From: Sinorhizobium sp.
Lineage (GTDB): Bacteria > Pseudomonadota > Alphaproteobacteria > Rhizobiales > Rhizobiaceae
DNA length: 11,960 nucleotides
Assembly: GCA_031178305.1 (NCBI GenBank)
Contig: JAPSJG010000062.1
Location: 1-11,960, forward strand
Direction: 5' to 3'
Position 1 is the first letter of the stretch. Every line of letters starts with the position of its first letter. Shown here one piece after another: positions 1 to 8,726 of this stretch. The position numbers and the translations under genes are program-made. Under the pieces are notes generated by a model. The model saw only the letters and a program-made list of their open reading frames with translations, was not told where the DNA came from and made no database searches.

Positions 1-3000
1 GCGAGATTGGCCGGCACGCCGCTCTCGATGAAGGCGGTCGTCTTCAGCTGTGCCTCCTCGGCGCTCTCGCTGGAAATCGCCGCGCGTGTCGTGGCGCGGA
101 GCTTTTGCAGGCCGTCCCTGAGGCGTTGAACCGCCTCGGTAACCGGTCCCTCCGCAGCGCGTGTGCGCAGTGCTCTCTCTGTAACGAGCGAGAATATCCG
201 CCCGACTTCCTGATAGAGCCGATTCTGGGCGACGCCGCTGATCTTGTTGTCGAGGGCATCGATGTCGCTGTAGACTCGCGGCAGATCGAAGCCGTCGAGC
301 GCCAGTACGGCTGCTTTGACGACGTCGGCAGGCAGGAAGCCGGTCGCGTCCGTGAGCGTCGAGACGAAGGCCGGGCCGCCGCGGTTGATCGCTTCGTTCG
401 CGAGCATCGTCGCGATGATCTCGCGGCGCAGCCGATGACCCTGGATCTCGCTGGCATAGGTCTTGCGCATCTTTGCCGGGAAGTAGCGCTCGAGCGTCGC
501 GGTGAAATAGACGTCGTCCGGAAGATCGCTCTTGATCAAATCGTCGAACAGCACGAGCTTCGCATAGGAGAGCAGGACGCCGATCTCGGGCCGCGTCAGC
601 GGCTTGCCCGCCTGGTAGCGCTCGGCCATGGCCTGATCCGCCGGCAGGGTCTCCACCTTGCGGTTGAGGTGACCGTCGGCCTCGAGCCGTTCCATCAGCC
701 GCGCCAGCGGCGTGCGGTTGCCCAGGCCCTGCATCTCCGTCAGCGAGATCGCGAGCGATTGCTGATAGTTGTTGCGGAGCACCAGATGGGCCACCTCGCT
801 GGTCATCGCGGCAAGCAGCGCGTTGCGCTTGGGCCGTGTGAGGCGCCCGTCGCGCATGGCCGAGGCGAGCGCAATCTTGATATTGACCTCGACGTCGGAG
901 GAATTGACGCCCGCCGAATTGTCGATCGCGTCGGAATTGCAGCGCCCGCCATTGAGCGAATAGCCGATGCGGCCCTTCTGGGTGACGCCGAGATTGGCGC
1001 CTTCGCCGATCACCCGAGCGCGCACCTCTTCCGCCGTGACGCGGATCGGGTCGTTGGCGCGATCGCCGACCTCGGCATCCGTCTCGTTGCTGCCGCGCAC
1101 ATAGGTGCCGATGCCGCCGAACCAGAGAAGGTCGACCGAGCTCTTCAGAATGGCGTTCATGATCTCGAAAGGTGTCGCCTTCTGCCTGTCGATGCCGATC
1201 GCCGCCATGGCTTCGGGCGTCAGCGTCACCAGCTTGTCGGCGCGGGAAATGACCATGCCTCCCGGCGAAAGCGCTTTGCGGTCGTAATCCTGCCAGCTCG
1301 AGCGCGGCAGGGCGAACATGCGCTTGCGCTCGGCGAAAGAGAGATCGGTATCCGGATTCGGATCGATGAAAATGTCGCGATGGTCGAAGGCGGCGATCAG
1401 CCGGATCTTCTCCGAAAGCAGCATGCCGTTGCCGAAAACGTCACCCGACATGTCGCCCACGCCGGCAACGGTGAAGGGCGTCGTCTGAATGTCGATGTCC
1501 ATCTCGCGGAAGTGCCGCTTGACCGCCTCCCAGGCGCCGCGGGCGGTAATTCCCATCTTCTTGTGGTCGTAGCCGGCCGAGCCGCCGGAGGCGAAGGCGT
1601 CGTCGAGCCAGAAGTCCGCCTCCTGCGCCAGCGCATTCGCCGTGTCCGAGAAGGTGGCGGTTCCCTTGTCGGCCGCGACCACGAAATAGGGGTCGTCGCC
1701 GTCGAGCCGCACCGTGTTCTCAGGCGGCACCACATCCGGGCCGACGATGTTGTCAGTCACCGACAGAAGGCTGCGGATGAAGGTCTTGTAGGCCTCCGTC
1801 CCGGCCCTGAAGACTTCGTCGCGGGTACCGCCGGCGGGAAGCTGTTTCGGGTAGAAGCCGCCTTTGGCGCCGACGGGGACGATGACCGCGTTCTTCACCT
1901 GCTGCGCCTTGACGAGACCCAGCACCTCGGTGCGGTAGTCCTGCGCCCGATCGGACCAGCGAAGCCCGCCGCGCGCCACCTTGCCGAAGCGAAGGTGCAC
2001 ACCCTCGACCTCGGTGCCGTAGACGAAAATCTCTCGGAAGGGGCGTGGTTCCGGCAGGCCCTCGAGCGCCTTCGGGTCGAGCTTGAAGGCAAGGACGGGC
2101 CGCGGCCTGCCTTCCGCATCCTTCTGAAAATAGTTGGTCCTGAGCGTCGCCTGAATCGCATTGACGTAGCGGCGCAGTATGCGGTCCTCGTCGAGGCTCG
2201 GCACGGCCGAGAGCGCCTCCTCGATTGCGGCCAGCATGGCGTTGGTCTTCTTCAGACGCGTTTTTGCCTCGACCTTCGGGTCGAGCCGCGTCGTGAACAG
2301 GCGGAAGATATCGGCGGCAATCGCCGGATACTTGTTCAGCGTGTCGGCTATGTAGCCTTGCGAATAGGTGATGCCCGCCTGGCGCAGATAGCGCGCATAG
2401 CTGCGCAGCACCGTTACTTCCCGGGCGGTCAGTCCCGCCAAGAGGACCAGCCGGTTGAAATTGTCGTCTTCGATCGTGCCGTTCCAGGCGGCGAGAAAAG
2501 CCTCCTCCAGCGCAGCGCCGGCCTTGGCGAGGTTGACCGCATGTCCGTCGCGATGGATGAGCTCCATGTCGTGCAGCACGACATTGCACTGCTCCTGCGC
2601 ATGGGCACGCACGCCGATATCGTAGGTCTGCTCGCTGATCACCCGGAAGCCGAGGTTTTCGAGCAGCGGCACGCGGCGGGAGAGCGAGACCGGGTGGTTT
2701 GCGTGAAAGATCTTCAGTTCCAGCGCGTCCGGCCTATCGCCATGACGGTGATAGAAGGAGATGCGGATCGGGTCGTCGCTCTTGCAGGCCGACATGTCGC
2801 CAAGATCGGCATAGGCTTCGGCGGGCGTGAAGGCGGCCTGATAGGCCTCGCCGGCGGAAAGCTCGATGCCTTCGTTGCGGGCGAGCAGGTTGAAGCGGTC
2901 GGTCCAGCGCGTGACGATGGTGCGCACCGCATCCTCGAGCTTGGCCTGCGGGACGCGCGGCGTCTTGCCGCCCGAGCGACCGATGATGAAGTGCACGCGC

Positions 3001-4364
3001 GCCAGCCCCCCTTCCGGGAAGGCGGGATAATAGGCGGAGACCCGGCCGTCATAGACGGTTTTGAGGTAATCGCCGATCTTCTCCCGGACGCTGGAATCAT
3101 ATTGTTCGCGGGGTACGAATACGATGACCGAGACGAAGCGGTCGAACTGGTCGATGCGCGGCAGAACGCGCACCCGCGGCCGGTCTCCGAGCTCGTTGAT
3201 CTGTTCGCAGAAGGCGGCGAGAAGCCCGACATCGATCTGGAAGAGATCGTCGCGCGGGTAGGATTCCAGCGTATTCGCCAGGGTCTTGCCCGAGTGGCTC
3301 TGCGGGTCGTAGCCGAAATGGTCGATGATCTTCTCGATCTTGTGCCGGAGCAGCGGAATCTCCGCCGCCTGGCGGGTATAGGCGGTCGAGGTGAAGAGGC
3401 CGACGATGCGCAACTCGCCGATGACATTGCCGGACGCGTCGAAGCGCTTGACGCCGATGTAATCCATATGGGCGCGGCGGTGCACGACCGACTTCACATT
3501 CGCCTTGGTGACGATCAGGAAGTCCGGACCTTCGAGGAATGCCAGGATCTCCGGCGTGGTGAAGACGGCGTCGTTGCCTTGCCTGAGGACGCGTACCTCC
3601 GGATTGGAGAGGATGCCGAGACCTCTGCCCCTGCCGCGCTCGACCGTCGCATTCTCGCCCGTGCCGGAATAGGTGTATTCGCGCATACCGAGGAAGGTGA
3701 AGTTATCATCCCTTAGCCAGCGAAGGAAGGCGAGCGCCTCGTCACGATCGCTCTTCTTGCGCGAGGCGTTGTAATCCTCTAGCTCGCGCATGACCTGGTC
3801 GAGCAGCGTCGTCATGGCCGGCCAGTCGTGCACGGCTTGATGCACCTGCTCGAGGACGTCGGTGATGCGCTTGCTGAGCGAGCGCTCCTCGATCGGCGTC
3901 AGCTTGCCGAGGTGGATCTGGATGTGGCTAACGCGGTGCGCCGGATCGCTTGCCTCTTCCGGATCGAAAAGTTTGACCGGCTTGCCCGGTACCATGACGA
4001 GGATCGGGTGAATGGCAAGGTGAATGTCGCGATGGGTGCTCGTCACCTCGCCCATGACCGAGTCATAGAGGAACGGCATGTTGCGCTCGGTGATGGCGAT
4101 GATCGAAACCTCGGTGCCGCCCGGCGCGACTCCGGGCACCGTTTCCACCGAAACCTGCGGCTTGCCACCGTCCCAGCGGGCCAGCTCCTTGCGGGCGTGC
4201 GCCGCGGTCAAGGCCAGCATATCCGGCGAATAAAGGTTGAGGTCGTCGTTGCTCGCGCCCCCGAAGAGGATCTCCGGCGGCAGAGTGTCGACTCCGATCT
4301 TGCCCACCGCTGCCCGGGCGGCATCGATATGCCGATCCCGCTTCGGATTGTATTTCACGCCCAT
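1..4364 (-). CDS. gdhB: NAD-specific glutamate dehydrogenase, large type (3' end outside window)
   Basis: Oxidatively deaminates L-glutamate to 2-oxoglutarate and ammonium with NAD+ in the cytoplasm, feeding amino-acid carbon into the TCA cycle. The frame is open for 1,454 codons from ATG 4364 and runs off the left edge; this family is usually about 1,600 residues, so roughly the last tenth is missing. Visible marks are VGAKGGFYPK with the catalytic-type Lys near residue 834, the cofactor-region motif GDMSGDVFGNG near 970-980, and a long N-terminal region typical of the bacterial large GDH. The start follows a GGGGAG ribosome-binding site nine bases upstream. No frameshift was seen: the antisense frame stays in one register throughout. 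It is divergent from pdxY. Names vary (gdhB in Pseudomonas, gdhZ in Caulobacter); the family is certain, the symbol less so. Confidence 0.95.
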   Translation of the reverse strand, partial: MGVKYNPKRDRHIDAARAAVGKIGVDTLPPEILFGGASNDDLNLYSPDMLALTAAHARKELARWDGGKPQVSVETVPGVAPGGTEVSIIAITERNMPFLYDSVMGEVTSTHRDIHLAIHPILVMVPGKPVKLFDPEEASDPAHRVSHIQIHLGKLTPIEERSLSKRITDVLEQVHQAVHDWPAMTTLLDQVMRELEDYNASRKKSDRDEALAFLRWLRDDNFTFLGMREYTYSGTGENATVERGRGRGLGILSNPEVRVLRQGNDAVFTTPEILAFLEGPDFLIVTKANVKSVVHRRAHMDYIGVKRFDASGNVIGELRIVGLFTSTAYTRQAAEIPLLRHKIEKIIDHFGYDPQSHSGKTLANTLESYPRDDLFQIDVGLLAAFCEQINELGDRPRVRVLPRIDQFDRFVSVIVFVPREQYDSSVREKIGDYLKTVYDGRVSAYYPAFPEGGLARVHFIIGRSGGKTPRVPQAKLEDAVRTIVTRWTDRFNLLARNEGIELSAGEAYQAAFTPAEAYADLGDMSACKSDDPIRISFYHRHGDRPDALELKIFHANHPVSLSRRVPLLENLGFRVISEQTYDIGVRAHAQEQCNVVLHDMELIHRDGHAVNLAKAGAALEEAFLAAWNGTIEDDNFNRLVLLAGLTAREVTVLRSYARYLRQAGITYSQGYIADTLNKYPAIAADIFRLFTTRLDPKVEAKTRLKKTNAMLAAIEEALSAVPSLDEDRILRRYVNAIQATLRTNYFQKDAEGRPRPVLAFKLDPKALEGLPEPRPFREIFVYGTEVEGVHLRFGKVARGGLRWSDRAQDYRTEVLGLVKAQQVKNAVIVPVGAKGGFYPKQLPAGGTRDEVFRAGTEAYKTFIRSLLSVTDNIVGPDVVPPENTVRLDGDDPYFVVAADKGTATFSDTANALAQEADFWLDDAFASGGSAGYDHKKMGITARGAWEAVKRHFREMDIDIQTTPFTVAGVGDMSGDVFGNGMLLSEKIRLIAAFDHRDIFIDPNPDTDLSFAERKRMFALPRSSWQDYDRKALSPGGMVISRADKLVTLTPEAMAAIGIDRQKATPFEIMNAILKSSVDLLWFGGIGTYVRGSNETDAEVGDRANDPIRVTAEEVRARVIGEGANLGVTQKGRIGYSLNGGRCNSDAIDNSAGVNSSDVEVNIKIALASAMRDGRLTRPKRNALLAAMTSEVAHLVLRNNYQQSLAISLTEMQGLGNRTPLARLMERLEADGHLNRKVETLPADQAMAERYQAGKPLTRPEIGVLLSYAKLVLFDDLIKSDLPDDVYFTATLERYFPAKMRKTYASEIQGHRLRREIIATMLANEAINRGGPAFVSTLTDATGFLPADVVKAAVLALDGFDLPRVYSDIDALDNKISGVAQNRLYQEVGRIFSLVTERALRTRAAEGPVTEAVQRLRDGLQKLRATTRAAISSESAEEAQLKTTAFIESGVPANL

Positions 4365-4716
4365 GAAGTCGCTCCCCAAATATGATAGACGAACCTACCA
4401 GAACCATGGCCTATGGCGACCGTTTTATGATGGATTTGGGCGAAATCGAGCCTGTATTTGGAGAATCTTACGCGGAATCGACCTAAATCCATTAAAATCT
4501 GGCGCGATTTTGCAGAAATTTCTCCAATAACGGCGCAAACGAACGAAAACACCGGGCATGACCGAACTCCGGTTCCGGTCGCCTATCAACATCCCGTTGA
4601 CACGGCCGCGACAGTCGGCGATCACACCCACAGCGCCGCGTGTATTATCCGACACGCAAGGTCGCTGCGACCCTGGTCGGGAGTCATGCAGTAGAACAGA
4701 GCCCAAGGATCGCCCG
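4365..4716. promoter_or_regulatory. Divergent intergenic region gdh/pdxY with spaced inverted repeat
   Basis: This 352-base spacer must hold the promoters of the divergent glutamate dehydrogenase and pyridoxal kinase genes. Its gdh-proximal half (about 4380-4530) is clearly more AT-rich than the flanking genes. It contains an imperfect inverted repeat: ATGGATTTGGGCGA at 4430-4443 and TCGACCTAAATCCAT at 4478-4492 share an 8-base perfect arm plus further matches. A small AAAATC/GATTTT repeat lies at 4495-4512 and the palindrome AGAAATTTCT at 4514-4523. A TTGACA occurs at 4598-4603 but has no good -10 at the right distance. I could not assign a convincing promoter to either gene. An operator role for the repeat is inference. 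Confidence 0.35.
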
Positions 4717-5598
4717 ATGTCCGAAATTCCTGCCGCGCCCGGCGCCATCATCGTCATCTCCAGTCACGTGGTCCGCGGCACGGTCGGCAACCGCGCGGCG
4801 GTTTTCGCGCTGGAGACGCTCGGGCACCGGGTCTGGGCGCTGCCGACCGTCATCCTGTCATGGCATCCCGGCCATGGCCGCGCGACGCGGGTGACGATGC
4901 CCGAGGCGGAGTTCCAGTCGATCGTCGACGATCTCATCGATGCGCCCTGGATCGGCGAAGTGCGGGCGGTTCTTTCCGGCTATCTCGGTACGGCTGGGCA
5001 GGCCGAGGGAGTCGCCCGACTGGTGACGGCGCTCAAGCAACGCAATCCCGACCTTTTGTACGCCTGCGATCCGGTGATCGGCGATGCGAACGGGCTCTAT
5101 ATCCCGGTCGAGGTCGCCGCCTCCGTTCGCGACAGGCTGCTGCCGCTTGCGTCACTGGCGACGCCGAACCGTTTCGAACTTTCCTGGCTGGCGGGTGCGG
5201 AACTCGACACGAATGCGGCAATTCTCGAAGCGGCCCTCGGGCTTGGGCCGCCGCGGGTTCTCGTCACGTCGGCGGTCGCGATGATGAACGGTGGCACCGG
5301 CAATCTCTACCTGTCCGGTAGCCATGCCCTGCTTGCCGAGCATAGGCTGGTCGAAAATCCTCCGAACGGTGCGGGGGACCTGCTCGCGGCCGTCTTTCTT
5401 GCGCGGCTCCTGCAGGGCCTTTCCGAGGAGCCCGCCCTGCGAATGGCGACCGCCAGCGTATTCGAGGTCATAGCGCGCACCGCCAAGCGGGGCGCCGACG
5501 AGCTGACGCTCGAACAGGACGCCCCGAGCCTGGCGACGCCGTTGGCGATGGTGCAGATGCGCCGCCTCATGCATCCGGGTCAAATGCGACGCAAATAG
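4717..5598 (+). CDS. pdxY: Pyridoxal kinase (PdxY/PdxK, ribokinase fold)
   Basis: Phosphorylates pyridoxal, and probably related B6 vitamers, with ATP to make pyridoxal 5'-phosphate by salvage in the cytoplasm. The 293-residue product matches the usual length of about 290. It has the PdxY-like N-terminus (IIVISSHVVRGTVGNRAA), a central YACDPVIGD and the C-terminal NPPNGAGDLLAAVFLARLL, whose GAGD carries the catalytic Asp of the PfkB/ribokinase family. The frame is open upstream to 4558, but ATG 4717 is chosen because AAGGA at 4704-4708 is correctly spaced and family similarity begins there. It is divergent from gdh and 140 bases before the carbonic anhydrase on the same strand. No terminator was seen after it, so the two may be partly co-transcribed. 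Confidence 0.93.
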   Translation: MSEIPAAPGAIIVISSHVVRGTVGNRAAVFALETLGHRVWALPTVILSWHPGHGRATRVTMPEAEFQSIVDDLIDAPWIGEVRAVLSGYLGTAGQAEGVARLVTALKQRNPDLLYACDPVIGDANGLYIPVEVAASVRDRLLPLASLATPNRFELSWLAGAELDTNAAILEAALGLGPPRVLVTSAVAMMNGGTGNLYLSGSHALLAEHRLVENPPNGAGDLLAAVFLARLLQGLSEEPALRMATASVFEVIARTAKRGADELTLEQDAPSLATPLAMVQMRRLMHPGQMRRK

Positions 5599-5738
5599 GC
5601 GGGCGGGCACAAAAGAAATGTCTCATGAAGGCTATTCACCCTTTCGGGCACACAACGCGCGCTGTAACACTTCGGCGCTCCATGGTATCCGAGAGGCCAT
5701 GAGCAATGATCGATGCAGTGGATGACACGGGGTAACTG

Positions 5739-6386
5739 ATGGAGAAGCAGAGCTTTCCGGAACATCTCCTGACCGGCTACGGCAATTTCATGGGTGGCCG
5801 TTTCAGCGAACAGCAGCAACGCTACCGGACGCTAGCCGAGAGCGGACAGAAGCCGACGACGATGGTGATCGCCTGTTGCGATTCGCGCGCCGCGCCGGAG
5901 ACGATCTTCGACAGCGGACCGGGGGAGCTCTTCGTCGTTCGCAATGTTGCCAATATGATGCCGCCCTACGAGCCGGACGGACACTATCACTCGACCTCCG
6001 CCGCTCTGGAATTCGCCGTCCAGTCCCTGCGCGTCAGCGACATCGTGATCATGGGCCACGGTCGTTGCGGCGGCATCAAGGCGGCGCTCGACCCGGATGC
6101 GGAGCCGCTCTCTCCCGGCGATTTCATCGGCCGCTGGATGCACTTGCTGAAGCCTGCTGCCGAACAGATCCAGAGCAACAACTGCATGACCCAAGCGGAA
6201 CGCCAACGGTCGCTCGAGCGCGTGTCGATCCGCAACTCGGTGGCCAATCTGAGGACCTTTCCTTGCGTGCAGGTCCTTGAGGCCAAGGGCAAGCTGCGGC
6301 TCCATGGCGCCTGGTTCGATATCTCGACCGGCGAGCTTTGGGTCATGGACGCGAAAACCGGCGATTTCGTCCGGCCCGGGTTGTGA
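5739..6386 (+). CDS. Beta-class carbonic anhydrase
   Basis: Zinc enzyme that interconverts CO2 and bicarbonate in the cytoplasm, supplying bicarbonate for carboxylation reactions. The 215-residue product has all expected metal and catalytic residues: ACCDSR with Cys46 as zinc ligand and the Asp48/Arg50 dyad, and HGRCGG with ligands His107 and Cys110. FVVRNVAN (about 66-73) and the C-terminal GAWFDISTGEL are also typical. The start has GGGG about six bases upstream. The 140-base gap from pdxY shows no clear terminator or promoter. Its 3' end converges on the lytic transglycosylase gene across a palindrome cluster. Nothing in the sequence shows a link to cyanate metabolism, so I do not use the cynT symbol. 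Confidence 0.95.
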   Translation: MEKQSFPEHLLTGYGNFMGGRFSEQQQRYRTLAESGQKPTTMVIACCDSRAAPETIFDSGPGELFVVRNVANMMPPYEPDGHYHSTSAALEFAVQSLRVSDIVIMGHGRCGGIKAALDPDAEPLSPGDFIGRWMHLLKPAAEQIQSNNCMTQAERQRSLERVSIRNSVANLRTFPCVQVLEAKGKLRLHGAWFDISTGELWVMDAKTGDFVRPGL

Positions 6387-6423
6387 GCAAGGGCCGATTC
6401 AATTCGTGCCGAATGGCCGCGGG

Positions 6424-6529
6424 TCCCCCTCGCCCCGCTTGCGGTGAGAGGGTGGCCGGTCCACCCTCCGCAGCTCCAGCGCAGCTGCTGCGGAGGACGG
6501 GCAGGCCGCATGAGGGGCTAAATCGCCCC
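6424..6529. repeat. Cluster of intergenic palindromes between convergent genes
   Basis: Four potential hairpins lie in series. The first is CCCTCGCCCCGC pairing imperfectly with GCGGTGAGAGGG (about 6427-6452). The second is AGGGTGG/CCACCCT (6449-6467, loop of five). The third is CCTCCGCAGC/GCTGCGGAGG, a perfect 10-bp stem (6465-6496, loop of twelve). The fourth is GGGGC/GCCCC (6514-6529). Neighbouring stems share a few bases, so not all can form at once. No T-tract follows on either strand, so this is not a standard intrinsic terminator, although it could still slow or end transcription from both sides. From memory, the CCCCGCTTGCGG-type core and the flanking CCCCTC/GAGGGG resemble a palindromic repeat scattered through rhizobial genomes; family membership is unverified. 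Confidence 0.55.
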
Positions 6530-6546
6530 CCGCGATCGGTTCCTCT

Positions 6547-7368
6547 TCAGTCGCCGTCGATCTCGGAAGCGATAATGGCGATCGCCTGCTGGTAGACGCT
6601 GGCGGCGTTCCAGCCCTGGATGGCGACGAAATTCGGCTCGCCGGGCCGGTAGCCGGCGCCCGGCTGCCAGCCATGACCGCGCAGGAAATTCGCGGTCGAG
6701 GCCAGCGCGTCCGCCTTGGAGCGGACCATGTCGATATGACCGTCGCCGTCGCCGTCGACACCATATCTCAGCACGTTGAGCGGCAGGAACTGCGTCTGAC
6801 CGATTTCGCCATGGGCGGCGCCGCGGGCAGACGGGCTCAGATCGCCGCGGCCGACAAGCTGAAGGGCGGCGTAGAGCTGTTCGGTGAAGTAGGCGGAGCG
6901 GCGGCAGTCATAGGCAAGGGTGGCGACGGCGGACAGCGTGTGTTCCTTGCCGAGGAAAGAGCCGAAGCCGGTCTCCATGCCCCAGATGGCGATAAGCGGA
7001 CCGGCCGGGACACCGTAGCGCCGCTCGATCGAGTCGAAGAGTTTGGCATTCTGCGCGCGCATCTTCCTGCCGCGCGAAATGATCACCTGGCCGCCCCGCT
7101 TCTGCATGAACTGATCGAGCGAGAGCTTGAAGCTCTTCTGCCCACGGTCGGCGCGGATGGTTGCCCGGCTGTAGGAAACGCCGCCGAGCGCCTGATCGAG
7201 CACCGACTGGCCGATGCCGTTGCCGGCGGCCTCGCGCTTGAACTCTTGCACCCAGGCCGAAAACCGGCCGCCGTCATTGCCGCATTGCGCCGCGAAAGCG
7301 GCCGTGGGAAGGATCGCCATTGAGATGAGGGCCGCGAGCCCCGCCGCTGTGCGCTTCATCCTGTGCAT
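6547..7368 (-). CDS. Secreted lytic murein transglycosylase, MltB/Slt35 type
   Basis: Cleaves peptidoglycan glycan strands with formation of 1,6-anhydro-muramyl ends, in the periplasm. The 273-residue product starts with a signal peptide (MHRMKR, a hydrophobic stretch to about residue 26, probable cut after AFA). The transglycosylase domain has the catalytic-type Glu132 in WGMETGFGSF, GEIGQTQFLPLNVLRY at 187-202, and a DGDGDGHID loop at 205-213 that resembles the EF-hand calcium site known in E. coli Slt35. Residue Cys29 is not in a convincing lipobox, so a soluble exported enzyme is more likely than a lipoprotein. ATG 7368 follows GGGG at suitable distance; ATG at codon 4 is possible. It converges on the carbonic anhydrase gene, with repeat copy C upstream. 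Confidence 0.92.
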   Translation of the reverse strand: MHRMKRTAAGLAALISMAILPTAAFAAQCGNDGGRFSAWVQEFKREAAGNGIGQSVLDQALGGVSYSRATIRADRGQKSFKLSLDQFMQKRGGQVIISRGRKMRAQNAKLFDSIERRYGVPAGPLIAIWGMETGFGSFLGKEHTLSAVATLAYDCRRSAYFTEQLYAALQLVGRGDLSPSARGAAHGEIGQTQFLPLNVLRYGVDGDGDGHIDMVRSKADALASTANFLRGHGWQPGAGYRPGEPNFVAIQGWNAASVYQQAIAIIASEIDGD

Positions 7369-7482
7369 GAGATACCCCGTGATTGCCCGTCTGTTGTGTC
7401 CAAGAAAACGCTGAAACCGGCCGGCCCGGCCGTCGTCCGGAAGGCGGCTATGGTTTCACGTGAATCCATCGCCGGCCCAATT

Positions 7483-7585
7483 CTACGGCGCCGCCCATCC
7501 TCTCAGACGCGCAAAGGTCGCCATAGGCTTTGAATTGCTGCATGTCTTTGCCCTCAAATCGAGGTCGATTTAAGGAGACATGCAG
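7483..7585 (-). repeat. Two-palindrome rhizobial intergenic element, copy C (RIME-like)
   Basis: Reading the minus strand, the element opens with CTGCATGTCT (7585-7576), closed by AGACATGCAG (7547-7538), a perfect 10-bp stem. A second stem follows: CTATGGCG (7526-7519) with CGCCGTAG (7490-7483), which pairs with one G-T wobble. The intervening CAGCAATTCAAAG and TTTGCGCGTCTGA match copy B in the same order. Architecture and length (about 103 bases) recall the RIME elements described in Sinorhizobium meliloti, but that identity is from memory. It sits in the 323-base spacer between the end of asd and the start of the transglycosylase gene. Apart from the element, that spacer shows only a weak GC-rich inverted repeat near 7640-7675 and no terminator. 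Confidence 0.75.
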
Positions 7586-7691
7586 TGGAAGCTGGAGGGG
7601 GCGCAAGAAGAATCGCCGGCCTCCCCGCTCTGCCATATTTCGCGCGCCCGTCCGGTCCATGACGATCCGGGCGGGGTAATGGCTCGTCGCC

Positions 7692-8726
7692 TCAGGCGGC
7701 TTTGCTGCGCGGCTTGATCAGGCTGCGATTGACCAAAAGCTCGGCGATCTGGACGGCATTAAGTGCCGCACCCTTGCGCAGGTTGTCGGAGACGACCCAC
7801 ATGTTGAGACCGTTCTCGACGGTTGCGTCCTCGCGGATGCGCGAGATGTAGGTCGCGTCTTCACCGGCGCATTCATAGGGCGTCACGTAACCGCCGTTCT
7901 CGCGCTTGTCGACGACCAGGCAACCCGGTGCCTCGCGCAGGATTTCGCGCGCCTCGTCGGCGGTGATTTCCTTTTCGAACTCGATGTTGATCGATTCCGA
8001 ATGGCCGATGAAGACCGGAACGCGCACGGCAGTGCAGGTCACCTTGATCTTCGGGTCGAGCATCTTCTTCGTTTCGGCGAGAACCTTCCACTCTTCCTTG
8101 GTGTAGCCATCCTCCATGAAGACATCGATATGCGGAATGACGTTGAAGGCGATGCGCTTGGTGAACTTCTTGCTCTCGATCGGATCGGCCACGAAGACGG
8201 CGCGCGTCTGGTTGAAGAGCTCGTCCATGCCGTCCTTACCGGCACCGGAAACCGACTGATAGGTGGAAACCACCACGCGCTTGATCGTGGCGTGGTCGTG
8301 CAGCGGCTTCAGCGCGACGACCAGCTGGGCGGTCGAGCAATTCGGGTTGGCGATGATGTTCTTCTTGGTAAAGCCGGAGATCGCATCCGGATTGACCTCC
8401 GGCACGATCAGCGGCACCTCGGCGTCGTAGCGCCAGGCGGAGGAGTTGTCTATCACGACGCAGCCCTGCTGTCCGATCTTCGGCGAGTATTTCAGCGAAA
8501 CCGCGCCGCCGGCCGACATCAGGCATATGTCCGTATCGGAGAAATCATAGGTTTCGAGATTGGAGACCCTCAGCGTCTTGTCGCCGTAGGAGACCTCGGT
8601 GCCGATGGAACGCGAGGAAGCGAGCGCCACAACCTCGTCTGCAGGAAACCCACGTTCTGAAAGGATGTTCAGCATTTCCCGGCCGACATTGCCGGTGGCG
8701 CCTGCGACTGCAATCTTGAAACCCAT
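7692..8726 (-). CDS. asd: Aspartate-semialdehyde dehydrogenase
   Basis: Reduces L-aspartyl-4-phosphate with NADPH to aspartate semialdehyde, the branch point for lysine/diaminopimelate, threonine, methionine and isoleucine. The 344-residue product has the nucleotide-binding GATGNVG (residues 10-16), catalytic Cys130 in NPNCSTAQ, SVSGAGKDGMDEL from about 158, the substrate-binding Arg of CTAVRVPV near 235, and the His242 acid/base in GHSES. The same frame runs upstream to 8987, but the canonical MGFKIAVAGATGNVG start is ATG 8726, with a purine-rich AGAGAG about nine bases before it; the upstream residues do not look like this family. A separate small ORF with Thr/Lys codons lies upstream in a different frame and may control it. 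No clear terminator was seen after the stop. Confidence 0.96.
   Translation of the reverse strand: MGFKIAVAGATGNVGREMLNILSERGFPADEVVALASSRSIGTEVSYGDKTLRVSNLETYDFSDTDICLMSAGGAVSLKYSPKIGQQGCVVIDNSSAWRYDAEVPLIVPEVNPDAISGFTKKNIIANPNCSTAQLVVALKPLHDHATIKRVVVSTYQSVSGAGKDGMDELFNQTRAVFVADPIESKKFTKRIAFNVIPHIDVFMEDGYTKEEWKVLAETKKMLDPKIKVTCTAVRVPVFIGHSESINIEFEKEITADEAREILREAPGCLVVDKRENGGYVTPYECAGEDATYISRIREDATVENGLNMWVVSDNLRKGAALNAVQIAELLVNRSLIKPRSKAA

Noticed and set aside
105..3716. 1,203-codon open frame on the plus strand opposite glutamate dehydrogenase, continued by another at 3828-4385
   Set aside because: It is in exact codon register with the dehydrogenase, so it stays open simply because that gene avoids TTA, CTA and TCA codons, as expected at high GC. 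Its translation has no recognisable family features.
4558..4716. N-terminal extension of pyridoxal kinase to ATG 4558
   Set aside because: Residues before 4717 show no family similarity, and ATG 4717 has a well-spaced AAGGA.
7448..7660. 70-codon minus-strand frame covering repeat copy C
   Set aside because: It is made of repeat sequence plus flanking spacer; similar frames in the other copies differ in length and ending, so it is not supported as a gene.
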